A program made the position numbers and the translations under genes. This document shows, in pieces, positions 27,587 through 36,400 of a stretch of 64,000 nt of DNA (the first letter of the stretch is position 1; each line of letters opens with the position of its first letter). The notes beneath the pieces are model-generated. The model searched no databases. It was not told the origin of the DNA and saw only the letters and a program-made list of their open reading frames with translations. The stretch comes from Paracoccaceae bacterium (GTDB taxonomy: Bacteria; Pseudomonadota; Alphaproteobacteria; Rhodobacterales; Rhodobacteraceae): NCBI GenBank assembly GCA_020630695.1, contig JAHDIS010000006.1, positions 22,439 through 86,438 on the forward strand, read 5' to 3'.

Positions 27587-28744
27587 ATGACCATCGTGCC
27601 CATCACCTCCCCGGATCTGGACGGAGTCGAAGTGTCGTGGTTTTCGGCACTGTGTTCGGATGACTACGAATTCCTGGGTGTTCCCGATGGCAAGCTCCGC
27701 TCCAGCTGGGCGCATTGCTCTTCGATCGTGCAGGAAGCGGAAAACCAAGGCTTCAGAAACATCCTGTGCCCGTCCTCTTATCAGGTCGGACAAGACACCT
27801 TGAGTTTCGTCGCTGGCTGCGCGCCGATCACGGACAAGATCAATCTGCTTGCTGCGGTTCGCTGTGGTGAAATGCAGCCAATCATGCTGGCCCGCACAGT
27901 CGCTACTTTGGATCACATGCTGGAAGGCCGACTGACTGTGAACATCATCAGTTCAGATTTCCCCGGCCAGAAAGAACCCTCGCCCTTCCGATACCAGCGG
28001 TCGCGCGAAGTGGTCGAGATTCTCAAACAGGCGTGGACGCAGGACCAGATCACTTACAAGGGCGAGGTCTATGACTTTTCCGACGGCCTGACGACCGACC
28101 CCGCCCGCCCCTATCAAACCGGCGGCCCGCTTCTCTATTTTGGTGGATACAGCCCTGACGCGCTCGAACTGTGCGGCCAGCACTGCGACGTCTATCTGAT
28201 GTGGCCCGAGACCAAGGACATGCTGGCAGAGCGTATGCGCGCGGTGAACGCGGTCGCCGAAAAATACGAGCGCACTCTGGATTACGGACTTCGGGTCCAT
28301 GTGATTGTACGCGACACTGAAACCGAAGCGCGCGAATACGCTCAGCATCTGGTTAGCAAGCTGAACGACGACCAAGGAACCGCGATCCGCGAACGGGCCC
28401 TTGATTCGAGTTCACTGGGTGTGTCGCATCAGGCAAAAAACCGGGAACTTGCGGACATGGAGGGTTTCATCGAACCCAACCTTTGGACCGGAGTTGGCCG
28501 CGCACGATCCGGATGCGGCGCTGCGCTGGTTGGTTCGACCGATCAGGTTTTGAGCGCGCTGGAAGACTATCAAAAGATGGGCATTCGCGCCTTCATCCTG
28601 TCTGGTTATCCACACATTGATGAATGCCGCCATTTCGGCAGCCGCGTGCTGCCTCAGATGAAAACCGTACAACTGAACGAAGCATATGGCCGCAAGCCGG
28701 GCGCGACACCGTTGACCCCGCTTGGCGCAGGAGAACGACGCTAA
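27587..28744 (+). CDS. SsuD-like FMNH2-dependent monooxygenase (LLM class)
   Basis: Luciferase-like flavin monooxygenase of 385 residues, reading much like alkanesulfonate monooxygenase SsuD and sulfoquinovose monooxygenase SmoC. Matching segments are PLLYFGGYSPDALELCGQHC, GLRVHVIVRDTETEA, IEPNLWTGVGRARSGCGAAL and the AFILSGYPHIDE block near the C-terminus. Such enzymes use FMNH2 from a partner reductase, here encoded two genes downstream, to cleave a C-S bond of a sulfonate and release sulfite. ATG 27587 has AAAGG upstream; an earlier ATG at 27545 lies by the operator. The substrate is not proven. Confidence 0.88.
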   Translation: MTIVPITSPDLDGVEVSWFSALCSDDYEFLGVPDGKLRSSWAHCSSIVQEAENQGFRNILCPSSYQVGQDTLSFVAGCAPITDKINLLAAVRCGEMQPIMLARTVATLDHMLEGRLTVNIISSDFPGQKEPSPFRYQRSREVVEILKQAWTQDQITYKGEVYDFSDGLTTDPARPYQTGGPLLYFGGYSPDALELCGQHCDVYLMWPETKDMLAERMRAVNAVAEKYERTLDYGLRVHVIVRDTETEAREYAQHLVSKLNDDQGTAIRERALDSSSLGVSHQAKNRELADMEGFIEPNLWTGVGRARSGCGAALVGSTDQVLSALEDYQKMGIRAFILSGYPHIDECRHFGSRVLPQMKTVQLNEAYGRKPGATPLTPLGAGERR

Positions 28745-29632
28745 ATGGACCGCATCACACTGAATGACGCCCTCGAAGTCAGCCGCCTTGTTTATGGCAT
28801 GTGGCGTCTTGGCGACGACACGGACACCAGCGCAGACCATGTCCGCAACAAGATTGCGGCCTGCCTGGATCAGGGCATCACAACGATGGACCAGGCAGAC
28901 ATCTATGGTGGCTATGAGGCCGAAGAGGTTCTGGGCAACGCGATGACGTCCGAGATCCGCAACAAGATCGAGATCGTCACCAAATGCGATATCGTTGCAC
29001 CGGTTGGCCGATATGCCGATGCGCGCGTCAAGTATTACGATACATCGCGCGCGCACATTTTGGCGTCCGTGGACCATTCTCTGCGCCTTATGAAGATTGA
29101 CCATATTGATCTGTTGCTGATCCATCGCCCGGATCCGCTGATGGATCACCATGAAACCGGCGCTGCCCTGGATGAGGTCGTGGCCAGCGGCAAGGTTCGC
29201 GCGGTGGGCGTTTCGAATTTCCGCCCATATGACTGGGATCTGCTACAGTCAGCTATGAACACCAAACTGGCGACGAACCAGATTGAAATGAGCCTGCTGT
29301 GTCACGAACCCTTTGTGAACGGCGATCTTGCGCACCTTCAGCGCCTTGGCGTGTCACCAATGGCATGGTCCCCCTTGGGCGGCGGAGCGCTGTTCGATGG
29401 ATCAAATGCTGGCCTGCGCTCCAAGCTTCAATCTATTGGCAAAGCCGCTGGCGTAGAAGATTCAGCCGTTGCCATCGCTTGGCTATTGGCCCACCCCGCA
29501 AACATTCTACCTGTCCTCGGCACCAATAATCTGGACCGGATTGCCAGCATCAGCGATGCTGCAAAGGTCCAAATGGACCGGGAGACATGGTTTGAACTTT
29601 ACACCGAAGCGCTTGGCCGCGAAGTCGCTTGA
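28745..29632 (+). CDS. aldo-keto reductase
   Basis: NADPH-dependent carbonyl reductase, 295 residues, TIM barrel. Catalytic residues can be placed: Asp and Tyr in GITTMDQADIYGGYEAEE, Lys in IVTKCD and His in IDLLLIHRPDPL. The overall pattern resembles YdhF/AKR11-like enzymes. ATG follows the monooxygenase stop directly, with no spacer. In the sulfoquinovose Smo pathway an aldo-keto reductase (SmoB) reduces the aldehyde left by the monooxygenase; the same role is plausible here but inferred. Confidence 0.9.
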   Translation: MDRITLNDALEVSRLVYGMWRLGDDTDTSADHVRNKIAACLDQGITTMDQADIYGGYEAEEVLGNAMTSEIRNKIEIVTKCDIVAPVGRYADARVKYYDTSRAHILASVDHSLRLMKIDHIDLLLIHRPDPLMDHHETGAALDEVVASGKVRAVGVSNFRPYDWDLLQSAMNTKLATNQIEMSLLCHEPFVNGDLAHLQRLGVSPMAWSPLGGGALFDGSNAGLRSKLQSIGKAAGVEDSAVAIAWLLAHPANILPVLGTNNLDRIASISDAAKVQMDRETWFELYTEALGREVA

Positions 29633-29641
29633 GGCCACACA

Positions 29642-30148
29642 ATGAACGCCCAACCACAAAGTTTTGATCCAGCCGAGGCCGATCCCCGCGCATTCCGCGA
29701 GGCATTGGGTCGGTTCGGAACGGGCGTGACGGTTATCACCTGCAACACGCCGACGGGCCCAATGGGGATTACGGCCAACAGCTTTGCGTCTGTTTCGCTG
29801 GATCCGCCGCTGGTGCTGTGGTCCCCGGCGAAAGGCAGTTCGCGCTATCCATTTTTCATGGCCGCCAAACACTTTGCGGTTCATGTCATGGGCGACGAAC
29901 AGTTTGGACTGTGTGGCAGTTTCGCCCGGTCTGGCAATGCCTTTGACGACTGCGACTGGGAGACCAGTGATGCTGGAGTGCCTTTGCTAAATGGTTGCCT
30001 GTCGCGCTTTGAGTGCGAGACCACAGCGACCCACGATGCGGGCGACCATTCAATTATTGTTGCGCGGGTGTCCCGCGTGACCACACGGCAGGGTGATCCC
30101 CTGCTGTTCTTCGGTGGAAAGTACGGAGGTTTCACCGAAACGACATAA
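29642..30148 (+). CDS. flavin reductase (FMN/FAD:NAD(P)H)
   Basis: Flavin reductase-like (split-barrel FMN-binding) protein of 168 residues that would supply reduced flavin to the SsuD-like enzyme. Typical segments: RFGTGVTVITCNTPTGPMGITANSF near residue 22, SLDPPLVLWSP, and a C-terminal HDAGDHSIIVARV with the conserved DH pair. It lies nine bases after the aldo-keto reductase gene in the same operon, as expected for a two-component monooxygenase. Confidence 0.92.
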   Translation: MNAQPQSFDPAEADPRAFREALGRFGTGVTVITCNTPTGPMGITANSFASVSLDPPLVLWSPAKGSSRYPFFMAAKHFAVHVMGDEQFGLCGSFARSGNAFDDCDWETSDAGVPLLNGCLSRFECETTATHDAGDHSIIVARVSRVTTRQGDPLLFFGGKYGGFTETT

Positions 30149-30202
30149 GCCGCGCCCAAGTAAAACAGAAAACAGGGCGCAAAAACGGGAGGAGGACGGC
30201 CG

Positions 30203-30862
30203 ATGGCCGCATTGCTGGTGCTTTTGCGTCCCTTGCAATGGTTCAACGACGTAGTGCTGCGCTTTGGGCGTCGGTTTGCAACCGTCGCCATTGGGCTGAT
30301 GGTGGTTGCCATTCTGGTGCAGGTCTTTTTTCGCTATGTCCTGAACAATGCGTTGCCATGGCCCGAGGAACTGGCCCGTTTTCTCATGTTGTGGATGACA
30401 GGGATGATCGCGCCGCTGGCCTATCGCCGGGGCGGTTTCGTGGCGATCGACATGCTCGAGGCGGCCTTGCCCAAACGCGTCGCGGCGCTGCTCGGCCTTG
30501 CTCTTCTGAGCCTTTCACTGATCGTGCTGATCGTGGCTACGCAGCTTGGGTACAAACATGTCTTCTCGGGTTGCCTGTTCAAAAGCTCAACCCTGTGGGT
30601 TCCGTTCAAGTTTGAATTCAACATGCCAATCCCTTTAACGGATTTGAACCTGACCCTTTGCACGCGCAAACCCGGGATCGGTTTTGAATTTGGCTGGACC
30701 AAGATGCCACTGGCTTTGTCCTTCCTGTCGCTGTGGATCGGCGTTTGGCTGCTTTTGGCGGTGAACATCGAACTCATTTTGCGCGCCGTGGTTACTTTGA
30801 TGGGCGGAGAAGACCGCCTGCGTCCGCAAATGGATGCAGATCTTCCGATAGGAGCTGACTGA
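30203..30862 (+). CDS. TRAP transporter small permease (DctQ type)
   Basis: Small membrane subunit of a tripartite ATP-independent periplasmic transporter. Four membrane segments are visible, including VRYVLNNALPWPEELARFL-like motif (FRYVLNN then WPEELARFLMLW), the DctQ signature. At 219 residues it is longer than many DctQ proteins; a hydrophilic insertion of ~45 residues (about 115-160) precedes the last helix. GGAGGA lies upstream of ATG 30203, and the stop overlaps the large-permease ATG region by 1 bp. Confidence 0.92.
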   Translation: MAALLVLLRPLQWFNDVVLRFGRRFATVAIGLMVVAILVQVFFRYVLNNALPWPEELARFLMLWMTGMIAPLAYRRGGFVAIDMLEAALPKRVAALLGLALLSLSLIVLIVATQLGYKHVFSGCLFKSSTLWVPFKFEFNMPIPLTDLNLTLCTRKPGIGFEFGWTKMPLALSFLSLWIGVWLLLAVNIELILRAVVTLMGGEDRLRPQMDADLPIGAD

Positions 30863-32151
30863 TGCTTGTATGGTTCCTTCCCCTGTTTCTCGTCTTTTTG
30901 ATGATCGGTTTGCCGGTCTTCTTTGGTCTGCTGGCCGCGCCCGGTATCCTGCTGTTTCTGAACGGTCAGGAACGCGAACTCTCGCTGCTCTATCGCAATG
31001 TCTACAACGGCATGGACAGCTTTCCGCTGATGGCGATCCCCTTCTTCATGCTGGCCGGCGAACTCATGAACCGCGGCGGGATCACCGAGCGTCTGGTTGA
31101 GTTTTCCCAAGCCATGATGGGGCACCTGCGCGGCGGGCTGGCCCACGTGAACGTACTGTCTTCGATGCTGTTTGCAGGGCTGTCCGGATCGGCTGTCGCC
31201 GATACTTCCGCTCTTGGATCCATGTTGATCCCCGCGATGGAAAAAGAAGGCTACAGCCGCCGTTTTGCAGCTGCGATTACCGCAGCCTCGTCGGTGATCG
31301 GCCCGATTATTCCACCCTCGGGCATCATGATTATCTATGCCTATGTGATGGGTGAAAGCGTTGCTGCGCTGTTCCTGGCGGGCATCGTACCCGGCATCAT
31401 GGTTGGCGTGGGACTGATGGTCATGGTCAAGTTCATGGCCGACAAATACGACTTCCCGGCTTCCCGCTCCAAGGCGACCTGGGGCGAACGCGGGCAGGCC
31501 AGCCTGAAGGCATTCTTCCCGCTGCTGACGCCGGTCATTATTCTTGGGGGCATTCTGGGCGGTGTCTTCACTCCAACAGAAGCCGCCGCCGTTGCTGCCG
31601 CCTATGCCATCGTGGTCGGCATGTTCATTCTGGGTACTCTCAAGACCCGTGACCTGCCGGACGTTCTGATGCGTGCGGCGATGACCTCGGCAGTGGTGCT
31701 GCTTTTGGTAGGGGCCGCCATGGCCTTCAAGACAGTGGTATCGCTGTCCCATGCACCGGAACAGTTGGCCGAATTCATTCTGTCACTGTCTGAAAATCCG
31801 CTGGTCCTGTTGTTCCTGATCAACCTGCTGCTTTTCATAGTCGGCATGTTCCTCGATGCCGGGCCAGCGATCATCATTCTGGGGCCAATCCTCGGGCCGA
31901 TCTTCACCAGTCTTGGCGTCGATCCAATTCATTTCGCGATCATCATGTCGGTGAACTTGACTGTTGGCCTGGCAACACCGCCAATGGGGCTGGTGCTGTT
32001 CGTTGCCAGTTCGGTCAGTGGCGAAAAGGTTGAATCCATCTCCAAGGCAATCCTGCCGTTCCTCGCAGTCGAGATCATCGTGATCTTCCTCATCACCTTT
32101 ATTCCCGAAATTTCCATGACCATTCCGCGCCTTACCGGTTTCGCAGAATAA
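30862..32151 (+). CDS. TRAP transporter large permease (DctM type)
   Basis: Main membrane subunit of the TRAP transporter, 429 residues with about twelve hydrophobic segments. Clear DctM signatures: MDSFPLMAIPFFMLAGELM, the GLSGSAVADTSALGSMLIP segment, and VIGPIIPPSGIMIIYAY. It uses an ion gradient to take up the ligand handed over by the periplasmic DctP protein. Tightly packed after the small permease; 54 bp separate it from the binding-protein gene. Confidence 0.95.
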   Translation: MLVWFLPLFLVFLMIGLPVFFGLLAAPGILLFLNGQERELSLLYRNVYNGMDSFPLMAIPFFMLAGELMNRGGITERLVEFSQAMMGHLRGGLAHVNVLSSMLFAGLSGSAVADTSALGSMLIPAMEKEGYSRRFAAAITAASSVIGPIIPPSGIMIIYAYVMGESVAALFLAGIVPGIMVGVGLMVMVKFMADKYDFPASRSKATWGERGQASLKAFFPLLTPVIILGGILGGVFTPTEAAAVAAAYAIVVGMFILGTLKTRDLPDVLMRAAMTSAVVLLLVGAAMAFKTVVSLSHAPEQLAEFILSLSENPLVLLFLINLLLFIVGMFLDAGPAIIILGPILGPIFTSLGVDPIHFAIIMSVNLTVGLATPPMGLVLFVASSVSGEKVESISKAILPFLAVEIIVIFLITFIPEISMTIPRLTGFAE

Positions 32152-32205
32152 TCCGCCGGGCTCCGGCCCATAACCGACCTAAACGAAAAGCTCAGGGAGA
32201 ACCAA

Positions 32206-33270
32206 ATGCTCAAAGGTCTAATCAAAGCGTCCATGACAGCGGCGCTTCTGGCAGGCAGCGCCATCGCTGCTTCGGCACAGGAATTCACAATCCGCGCCAC
32301 GGCCAACTCGAATGAAAACGACGAAGACTATGACGGTCTGATCGTTTTCAAAAACTACGTTGAAGCGGCTTCCAACGGCGCAATCGGCGTGGAACTCTTC
32401 ATCGGCACACAGCTGTGCTCGAACGGCACCGAGTGCCTTCAGGGCATCGCGGACGGCTCGATCGATGTCTACATCTCCACCTCCGGTGGTGCTGCTGGCA
32501 TCTTCCCCTTCGTTCAGGTTCTGGATCTTCCTTACCTGATGGCAGATGACCGTGTGGCCGAAGCAGTTCTGGCAGGCGGCACCGACTTCATGAAAACCAT
32601 GCAGTCCATGACACTGGAAGCATCCGGTGACGCGATCCGCCTGATGACCGTTGGCAACACTGGCGGCTGGCGCAACTTTGCCAACACGCAGCGCCGTGTG
32701 GCGTCGCCCGGCGACATGGAAGGCCTGAAGATCCGGACTGTTGTTGCCGATCTTCCACAGGAACTGGTCAAGGCACTGGGTGCCTCCCCGACCCCGATTC
32801 CATGGCCTGAACTGTTCACCAGCTTCCAGACTGGTGTTGTCGAAGGTTCCAAGAACGGCATCACCGACATCATGAACATGAAGTTCCCAGAAGCTGGTCT
32901 GCAGTATGTAACCCTTGATGGCCACGCGTACATGGGCGCTCTGTGGTTCATGAACAACGAAAAGTTCATGGGTATGCCAGATGACATGAAGCGCGTCGTT
33001 GTTGACGGTTTCTACCAGCTGCAGCAGGCTACCTTTGCTTCGCCAAAGCGCAAGTCGATCCAGGCCTACGAAGATTTCGTAGCCGGTGGTGGCGATCTCT
33101 ATGTTCCAAGCCCTGCGGAAAAGGCAGCTTTCAAAGAAGCGGCTGCGCCTGTGTTTGACTGGTTCAAGAGCAACGTCGATGGCGGCGCAAAGATCTTTGA
33201 CGCCATGCGCGCCGAAGTTTCGAAGGTCGAAGCCATGATCGAAGCGGCACGCGCTGCTGACATGCAGTAA
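32206..33270 (+). CDS. TRAP transporter substrate-binding protein (DctP type)
   Basis: Periplasmic ligand-binding protein, 354 residues, signal peptide cleaved after ASAQ (residue ~25). The core has the DctP-type pattern, including the GDMEGLKIRTVVADL segment with the conserved Arg that contacts an acidic group on ligands, and the VVEGSKNGITDIM segment. The ligand is presumably the substrate of the monooxygenase pathway, so an organic acid or sulfonate would fit. A strong terminator hairpin ends the operon at 33296-33322. Confidence 0.93.
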   Translation: MLKGLIKASMTAALLAGSAIAASAQEFTIRATANSNENDEDYDGLIVFKNYVEAASNGAIGVELFIGTQLCSNGTECLQGIADGSIDVYISTSGGAAGIFPFVQVLDLPYLMADDRVAEAVLAGGTDFMKTMQSMTLEASGDAIRLMTVGNTGGWRNFANTQRRVASPGDMEGLKIRTVVADLPQELVKALGASPTPIPWPELFTSFQTGVVEGSKNGITDIMNMKFPEAGLQYVTLDGHAYMGALWFMNNEKFMGMPDDMKRVVVDGFYQLQQATFASPKRKSIQAYEDFVAGGGDLYVPSPAEKAAFKEAAAPVFDWFKSNVDGGAKIFDAMRAEVSKVEAMIEAARAADMQ

Positions 33271-33295
33271 GGCCTACTTGGCAAATCGAACAAAG

Positions 33296-33322
33296 ACGAG
33301 GCGCGGTTCATCCGCGCCTCGT
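33296..33322 (+). terminator. terminator of the monooxygenase-TRAP operon
   Basis: Perfect 11-bp stem (33296-33306 with 33312-33322, arms beginning ACGAGGCGCGG) around a TTCAT loop, 26 bp after the binding-protein stop. The following tract (TGCATTTC) is only weakly T-rich. Confidence 0.75.
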
Positions 33323-33430
33323 TGCATTTCCGGCATGGTCATTTGGCCATTCCGAGATACCTGATGGGTTATCAAAACCGGTTTGTGATGTATGTTTTCT
33401 CAAAGGCCGCACCAAAACAGGGATCCAGCG

Positions 33431-34444
33431 ATGCACGTAACGGCAAGAACGGTTTCACGAACAGCATTGGCCTTGGCGTTGTGTATCGGCACTGCGCAAA
33501 CAGCTTTTTCGCAGGTCCGCACCACGCCTGATGGCAATACCATCTATCTGGGAACAGTCCGGGCCAGTAATATGCATGCGTTGTCCTACGGCGCGCGCGG
33601 CTGCATTCAAACCCTGTCCGAAGAGGCAAAGCGTGCACAAATGGCGCAGGCCGGTCAGGAGCTTGTACGTCTTGACGATCAGTCAGCGGTGCTGGCGATG
33701 CGCACCGCCGAAGCCCGCGTTCTCGATCTGGAGGCCGCACTGGCTGAGCGGCAACTGGCGGTGGATGCCGCTGTCGCGGATGATGTGCGCCGAAAGAAAG
33801 AGCTGGATTTCGTCGGGGACGAATTCAAACGTAACAGCACACTGTTCCGCCGCGGCCTGATCAATGAGACAACACTTGAAGGCGTAGAGCGCCGGATCAT
33901 GGATGCCGAATTCGCGGCGGAACGCGCGCAAGAGGCGATTGCCAGTGCTCGCTCGGCCAAGACACGGGCAGAGATCGCATTGGAAATTGGCAAGCTTGAT
34001 CTACAGGCCGCCGAAAACACGCTGCAGGATCTCTTCCTCACCACGCCGTTTGACGGCGTTCTTGTGAACTTTGACGAAAATGTCGGTGACTGTGTGCAAG
34101 AGGGCGAGTTGGCTGCCCAAATCTATGCACCGCATGAAAAAGCCGTGGATATCTTTGTCCCGATCTCAGAGCTTTCCGACGAAACGGAACGCGGGATATC
34201 TCTGGGTGCCGAGGTCACAATACTGCGCAGCAACGGTGCCACCTGTTCCGGGCTCGTAACCCGTGTCGATACCGAAGCCGATCTGGAAAGCCAGTTCGTT
34301 TCAGCAAGCATCGACATCGCACAGGAGTGTGCACCCGACCTGTTTTTGAATGAAGCCGTCGAAGTCGGAGTCGGATTAGACCGTGCTGATGCTGGCGAAG
34401 GCCTTGGGTATCCTGCCCGGGACCACGCCGCAGCCGACCAATAA
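33431..34444 (+). CDS. HlyD-type periplasmic adaptor protein, orphan
   Basis: Efflux/secretion adaptor-like protein of 337 residues. It has a Sec signal peptide (cleavage around FSQV, residue ~28), a split lipoyl-type region (beginning near GCIQTLSEEAKR and completed by FLTTPFDGVLVNFDENVGDCV), a long helical hairpin between them, and a beta-barrel part with PHEKAVDIFVPISEL. No inner-membrane pump or outer-membrane channel gene is adjacent, so its partners must be elsewhere. ATG 33431 is chosen for the AGGGAT site upstream and the signal peptide. Confidence 0.8.
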   Translation: MHVTARTVSRTALALALCIGTAQTAFSQVRTTPDGNTIYLGTVRASNMHALSYGARGCIQTLSEEAKRAQMAQAGQELVRLDDQSAVLAMRTAEARVLDLEAALAERQLAVDAAVADDVRRKKELDFVGDEFKRNSTLFRRGLINETTLEGVERRIMDAEFAAERAQEAIASARSAKTRAEIALEIGKLDLQAAENTLQDLFLTTPFDGVLVNFDENVGDCVQEGELAAQIYAPHEKAVDIFVPISELSDETERGISLGAEVTILRSNGATCSGLVTRVDTEADLESQFVSASIDIAQECAPDLFLNEAVEVGVGLDRADAGEGLGYPARDHAAADQ

Positions 34445-34457
34445 AGACTGGCTCACT

Positions 34458-34555
34458 CCCGGATGAAAACCGGGCAATAAGAACCAATGACCCAAGATAA
34501 TCCAAACTGTTTCACTGATGGAAACAATGGCCACCGCGCAGCGGCTGGGCGGTGG
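34458..34555. terminator. hairpins between convergent adaptor and Sel1 genes
   Basis: Two stems: CCCGG (34458-34462)/CCGGG (34470-34474) just after the adaptor stop, and CCACCGC (34531-34537)/GCGGTGG (34549-34555) before the end of the convergent Sel1 gene. Neither has a clear T-run. They plausibly separate the two transcripts. Confidence 0.45.
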
Positions 34556-34591
34556 TGTTCACAGTTGCGTGATCACGCGGCGCGATTAGAC

Positions 34592-35095
34592 TTAGCGGAA
34601 TGGATACATCCATACTCGATAGTCATTTACCAATTGGTTCGCATGCTCAATTTCATCAGGCGTCATTTTTTTGATCACTTCTTCTTGGCTGATAGCAGCG
34701 TCGGGATCGCCTCCGATTGCGCTCAGCACATACCACATATAGGCCCGCACAAGATCCGGCGAAGGCATACCCAAGCCAACCTCATAGTACCAACCAACAC
34801 CGGACTGAGCGCCAGGATGCCCTTTCATGGCACTGCGCAAATACCAGTCAAAGGCACGAACATGATCCTGCTCCACACCGAGGCCCAGCGCGTACATGAC
34901 ACCGATCAGCTCTTCGGCATCGGCATTTCCGGCGCGCGCAAGAGGCCAGAAAGCGTCTTTGGCTTCGGCAAATCGACCTTCCTCCATCAGGTCGCGCGCA
35001 TCTTCCAACGCGTCCGCTTTCAAAAGCCCTGCAGGCAGCACAAGAAACACAGCCAACAAGGCAATTGGCAAAAAAGACTGGCATGTGCCGCGCAT
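34592..35095 (-). CDS. secreted Sel1-repeat (TPR-like) protein
   Basis: A 167-residue exported protein: signal peptide (residues 1-~30), then Sel1-like repeats, e.g. GNADAEELIGVMYALGLGVEQDHVRAFDW and GHPGAQSGVGWYYEVGLG, each with the A-x2-LGxxYxxGxGV-type pattern. Such repeats mediate protein-protein contacts. ATG 35095 has an AAGGA site upstream on the minus strand. Its 5' end overlaps the apparent 5' end of the divergently read cytochrome peroxidase gene. Confidence 0.8.
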   Translation of the reverse strand: MRGTCQSFLPIALLAVFLVLPAGLLKADALEDARDLMEEGRFAEAKDAFWPLARAGNADAEELIGVMYALGLGVEQDHVRAFDWYLRSAMKGHPGAQSGVGWYYEVGLGMPSPDLVRAYMWYVLSAIGGDPDAAISQEEVIKKMTPDEIEHANQLVNDYRVWMYPFR

Positions 35096-36385
35096 GTCTT
35101 GATCCTTTTGTTTTCCCTGCCCGGCCCCATTCAGGCCGAGACGATAAAGCCAGAAGACTTTCTGACATTTGATGCCAAACAAGCAAAGCTGGGTCAGCTT
35201 TTGTTCTATGATAAGATCCTGTCAGGCAACCGCAATATCAGTTGTGGCACCTGTCACCATCACAGTCTGCACGGAACCGATGGCGTGAGCCTTGGCATCG
35301 GTGAAGGTGGGATCGGGCTGGGCACAAAACGGGTATCCGAAGACGGAACAAACAGGATCATCAAACGCATCCCGCGCAACGCGCCCGGATTGTGGAATCT
35401 CGGCCACCGCGATGTGAAGAATGTTTTTCACGATGGTCGCATTTCCGTGTCCGATATCTATGGAAACGGGTTCGACACCCCCGCGGAAGAATGGCTGCCG
35501 AAAGGACTGACCTCGATCATAGCTGCCCAAGCTCTTTTCCCGATGACCTCTGGCGCCGAGATGGCTGGAACCCACGCGGAAAACGAAGTCGCCGGCGCCC
35601 TGAAGGACCGTATCGACAAAGGGTGGCCAATCATTGCCAAACGGGTTCGAACAATCCCGGAATACGGTGCGTTGTTTGTCGACAGTTTTGAACACATCAA
35701 CAAACCCGAGGACGTCACGATTGTCGAAATCGGTAACGCAATCGCGGCCTTTATCGGCTCTGAGTGGCAAAGCTACGACAGCCCCTATGACGAATGGCTG
35801 ACCAAGGGCACTCCGCTGCCAGAGGCTGCCGATCGTGGGCGGAAGCTGTTCTTTGGAAAGGCGAATTGCGCACAATGTCACAATGGGCCGCTTTTCACGG
35901 ATCAAGGTTTCTATGCGATTGGACTCCCAGCTTTCGGCCCGGGACGTACCAGAAAGTTCGACCCCATTCCCCGTGATGTCGGACGGATGGGCGCAACGGA
36001 CCAGCTCGAAGATGCGTATCGGTTCAGCACACCAACGCTTCGCAACGTGGCATTGACCGGCCCCTACGGACACAACGGCGCCTACAGTGATCTGAGCGAT
36101 ATGATCCGGCACATGGCCGATCCAGTCACTGCCCGCGAGCAATGGACACGAAACAAGCCAACGCTGCCCAATGTCCCGTGGCTGCAAAAGGCTGATTTCA
36201 TCATCCAGGAAGACCGGTTGGAGATGGCCAGGCAGGCACGTGTATTGGATGTGGTCCCCGTGGCCTTGTCCGACGTAGAAGTCGCTGACATTGAGGCCTT
36301 TTTACATGCGCTGACAGGCAAGACAGCAGCAACGCGCCCCATGGGCAGGCCGGACAAGGTTCCGAGCGGTCTGCCAGTCGACTAA
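35078..36385 (+). CDS. di-haem cytochrome c peroxidase / MauG-family protein
   Basis: Periplasmic di-haem protein with two CxxCH haem-binding motifs: CGTCH near the N-terminus (about base 35239) and CAQCH in the second half (about 35869). The second half also has GRKLFFGKANCAQCHNGPLFTD, and LRNVALTGPYGHNGAY carries a likely distal haem ligand segment. Start is uncertain: there is no ATG in frame near a hydrophobic leader (about 35081-35137). CTG 35078 or TTG 35099 would give a signal peptide; the frame upstream to 34487 overlaps the Sel1 gene and is not protein-like. Function: H2O2 reduction or MauG-like cofactor oxidation. Confidence 0.82.
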   Translation: MACAAHVLILLFSLPGPIQAETIKPEDFLTFDAKQAKLGQLLFYDKILSGNRNISCGTCHHHSLHGTDGVSLGIGEGGIGLGTKRVSEDGTNRIIKRIPRNAPGLWNLGHRDVKNVFHDGRISVSDIYGNGFDTPAEEWLPKGLTSIIAAQALFPMTSGAEMAGTHAENEVAGALKDRIDKGWPIIAKRVRTIPEYGALFVDSFEHINKPEDVTIVEIGNAIAAFIGSEWQSYDSPYDEWLTKGTPLPEAADRGRKLFFGKANCAQCHNGPLFTDQGFYAIGLPAFGPGRTRKFDPIPRDVGRMGATDQLEDAYRFSTPTLRNVALTGPYGHNGAYSDLSDMIRHMADPVTAREQWTRNKPTLPNVPWLQKADFIIQEDRLEMARQARVLDVVPVALSDVEVADIEAFLHALTGKTAATRPMGRPDKVPSGLPVD

Positions 36386-36400
36386 TCCATAAAGGTGGCC

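Noticed and set aside
34487..35077. Long 5' extension of the cytochrome peroxidase frame
   Set aside because: It overlaps the Sel1-repeat gene, which has a good RBS, signal peptide and repeats; the extension has no domain.
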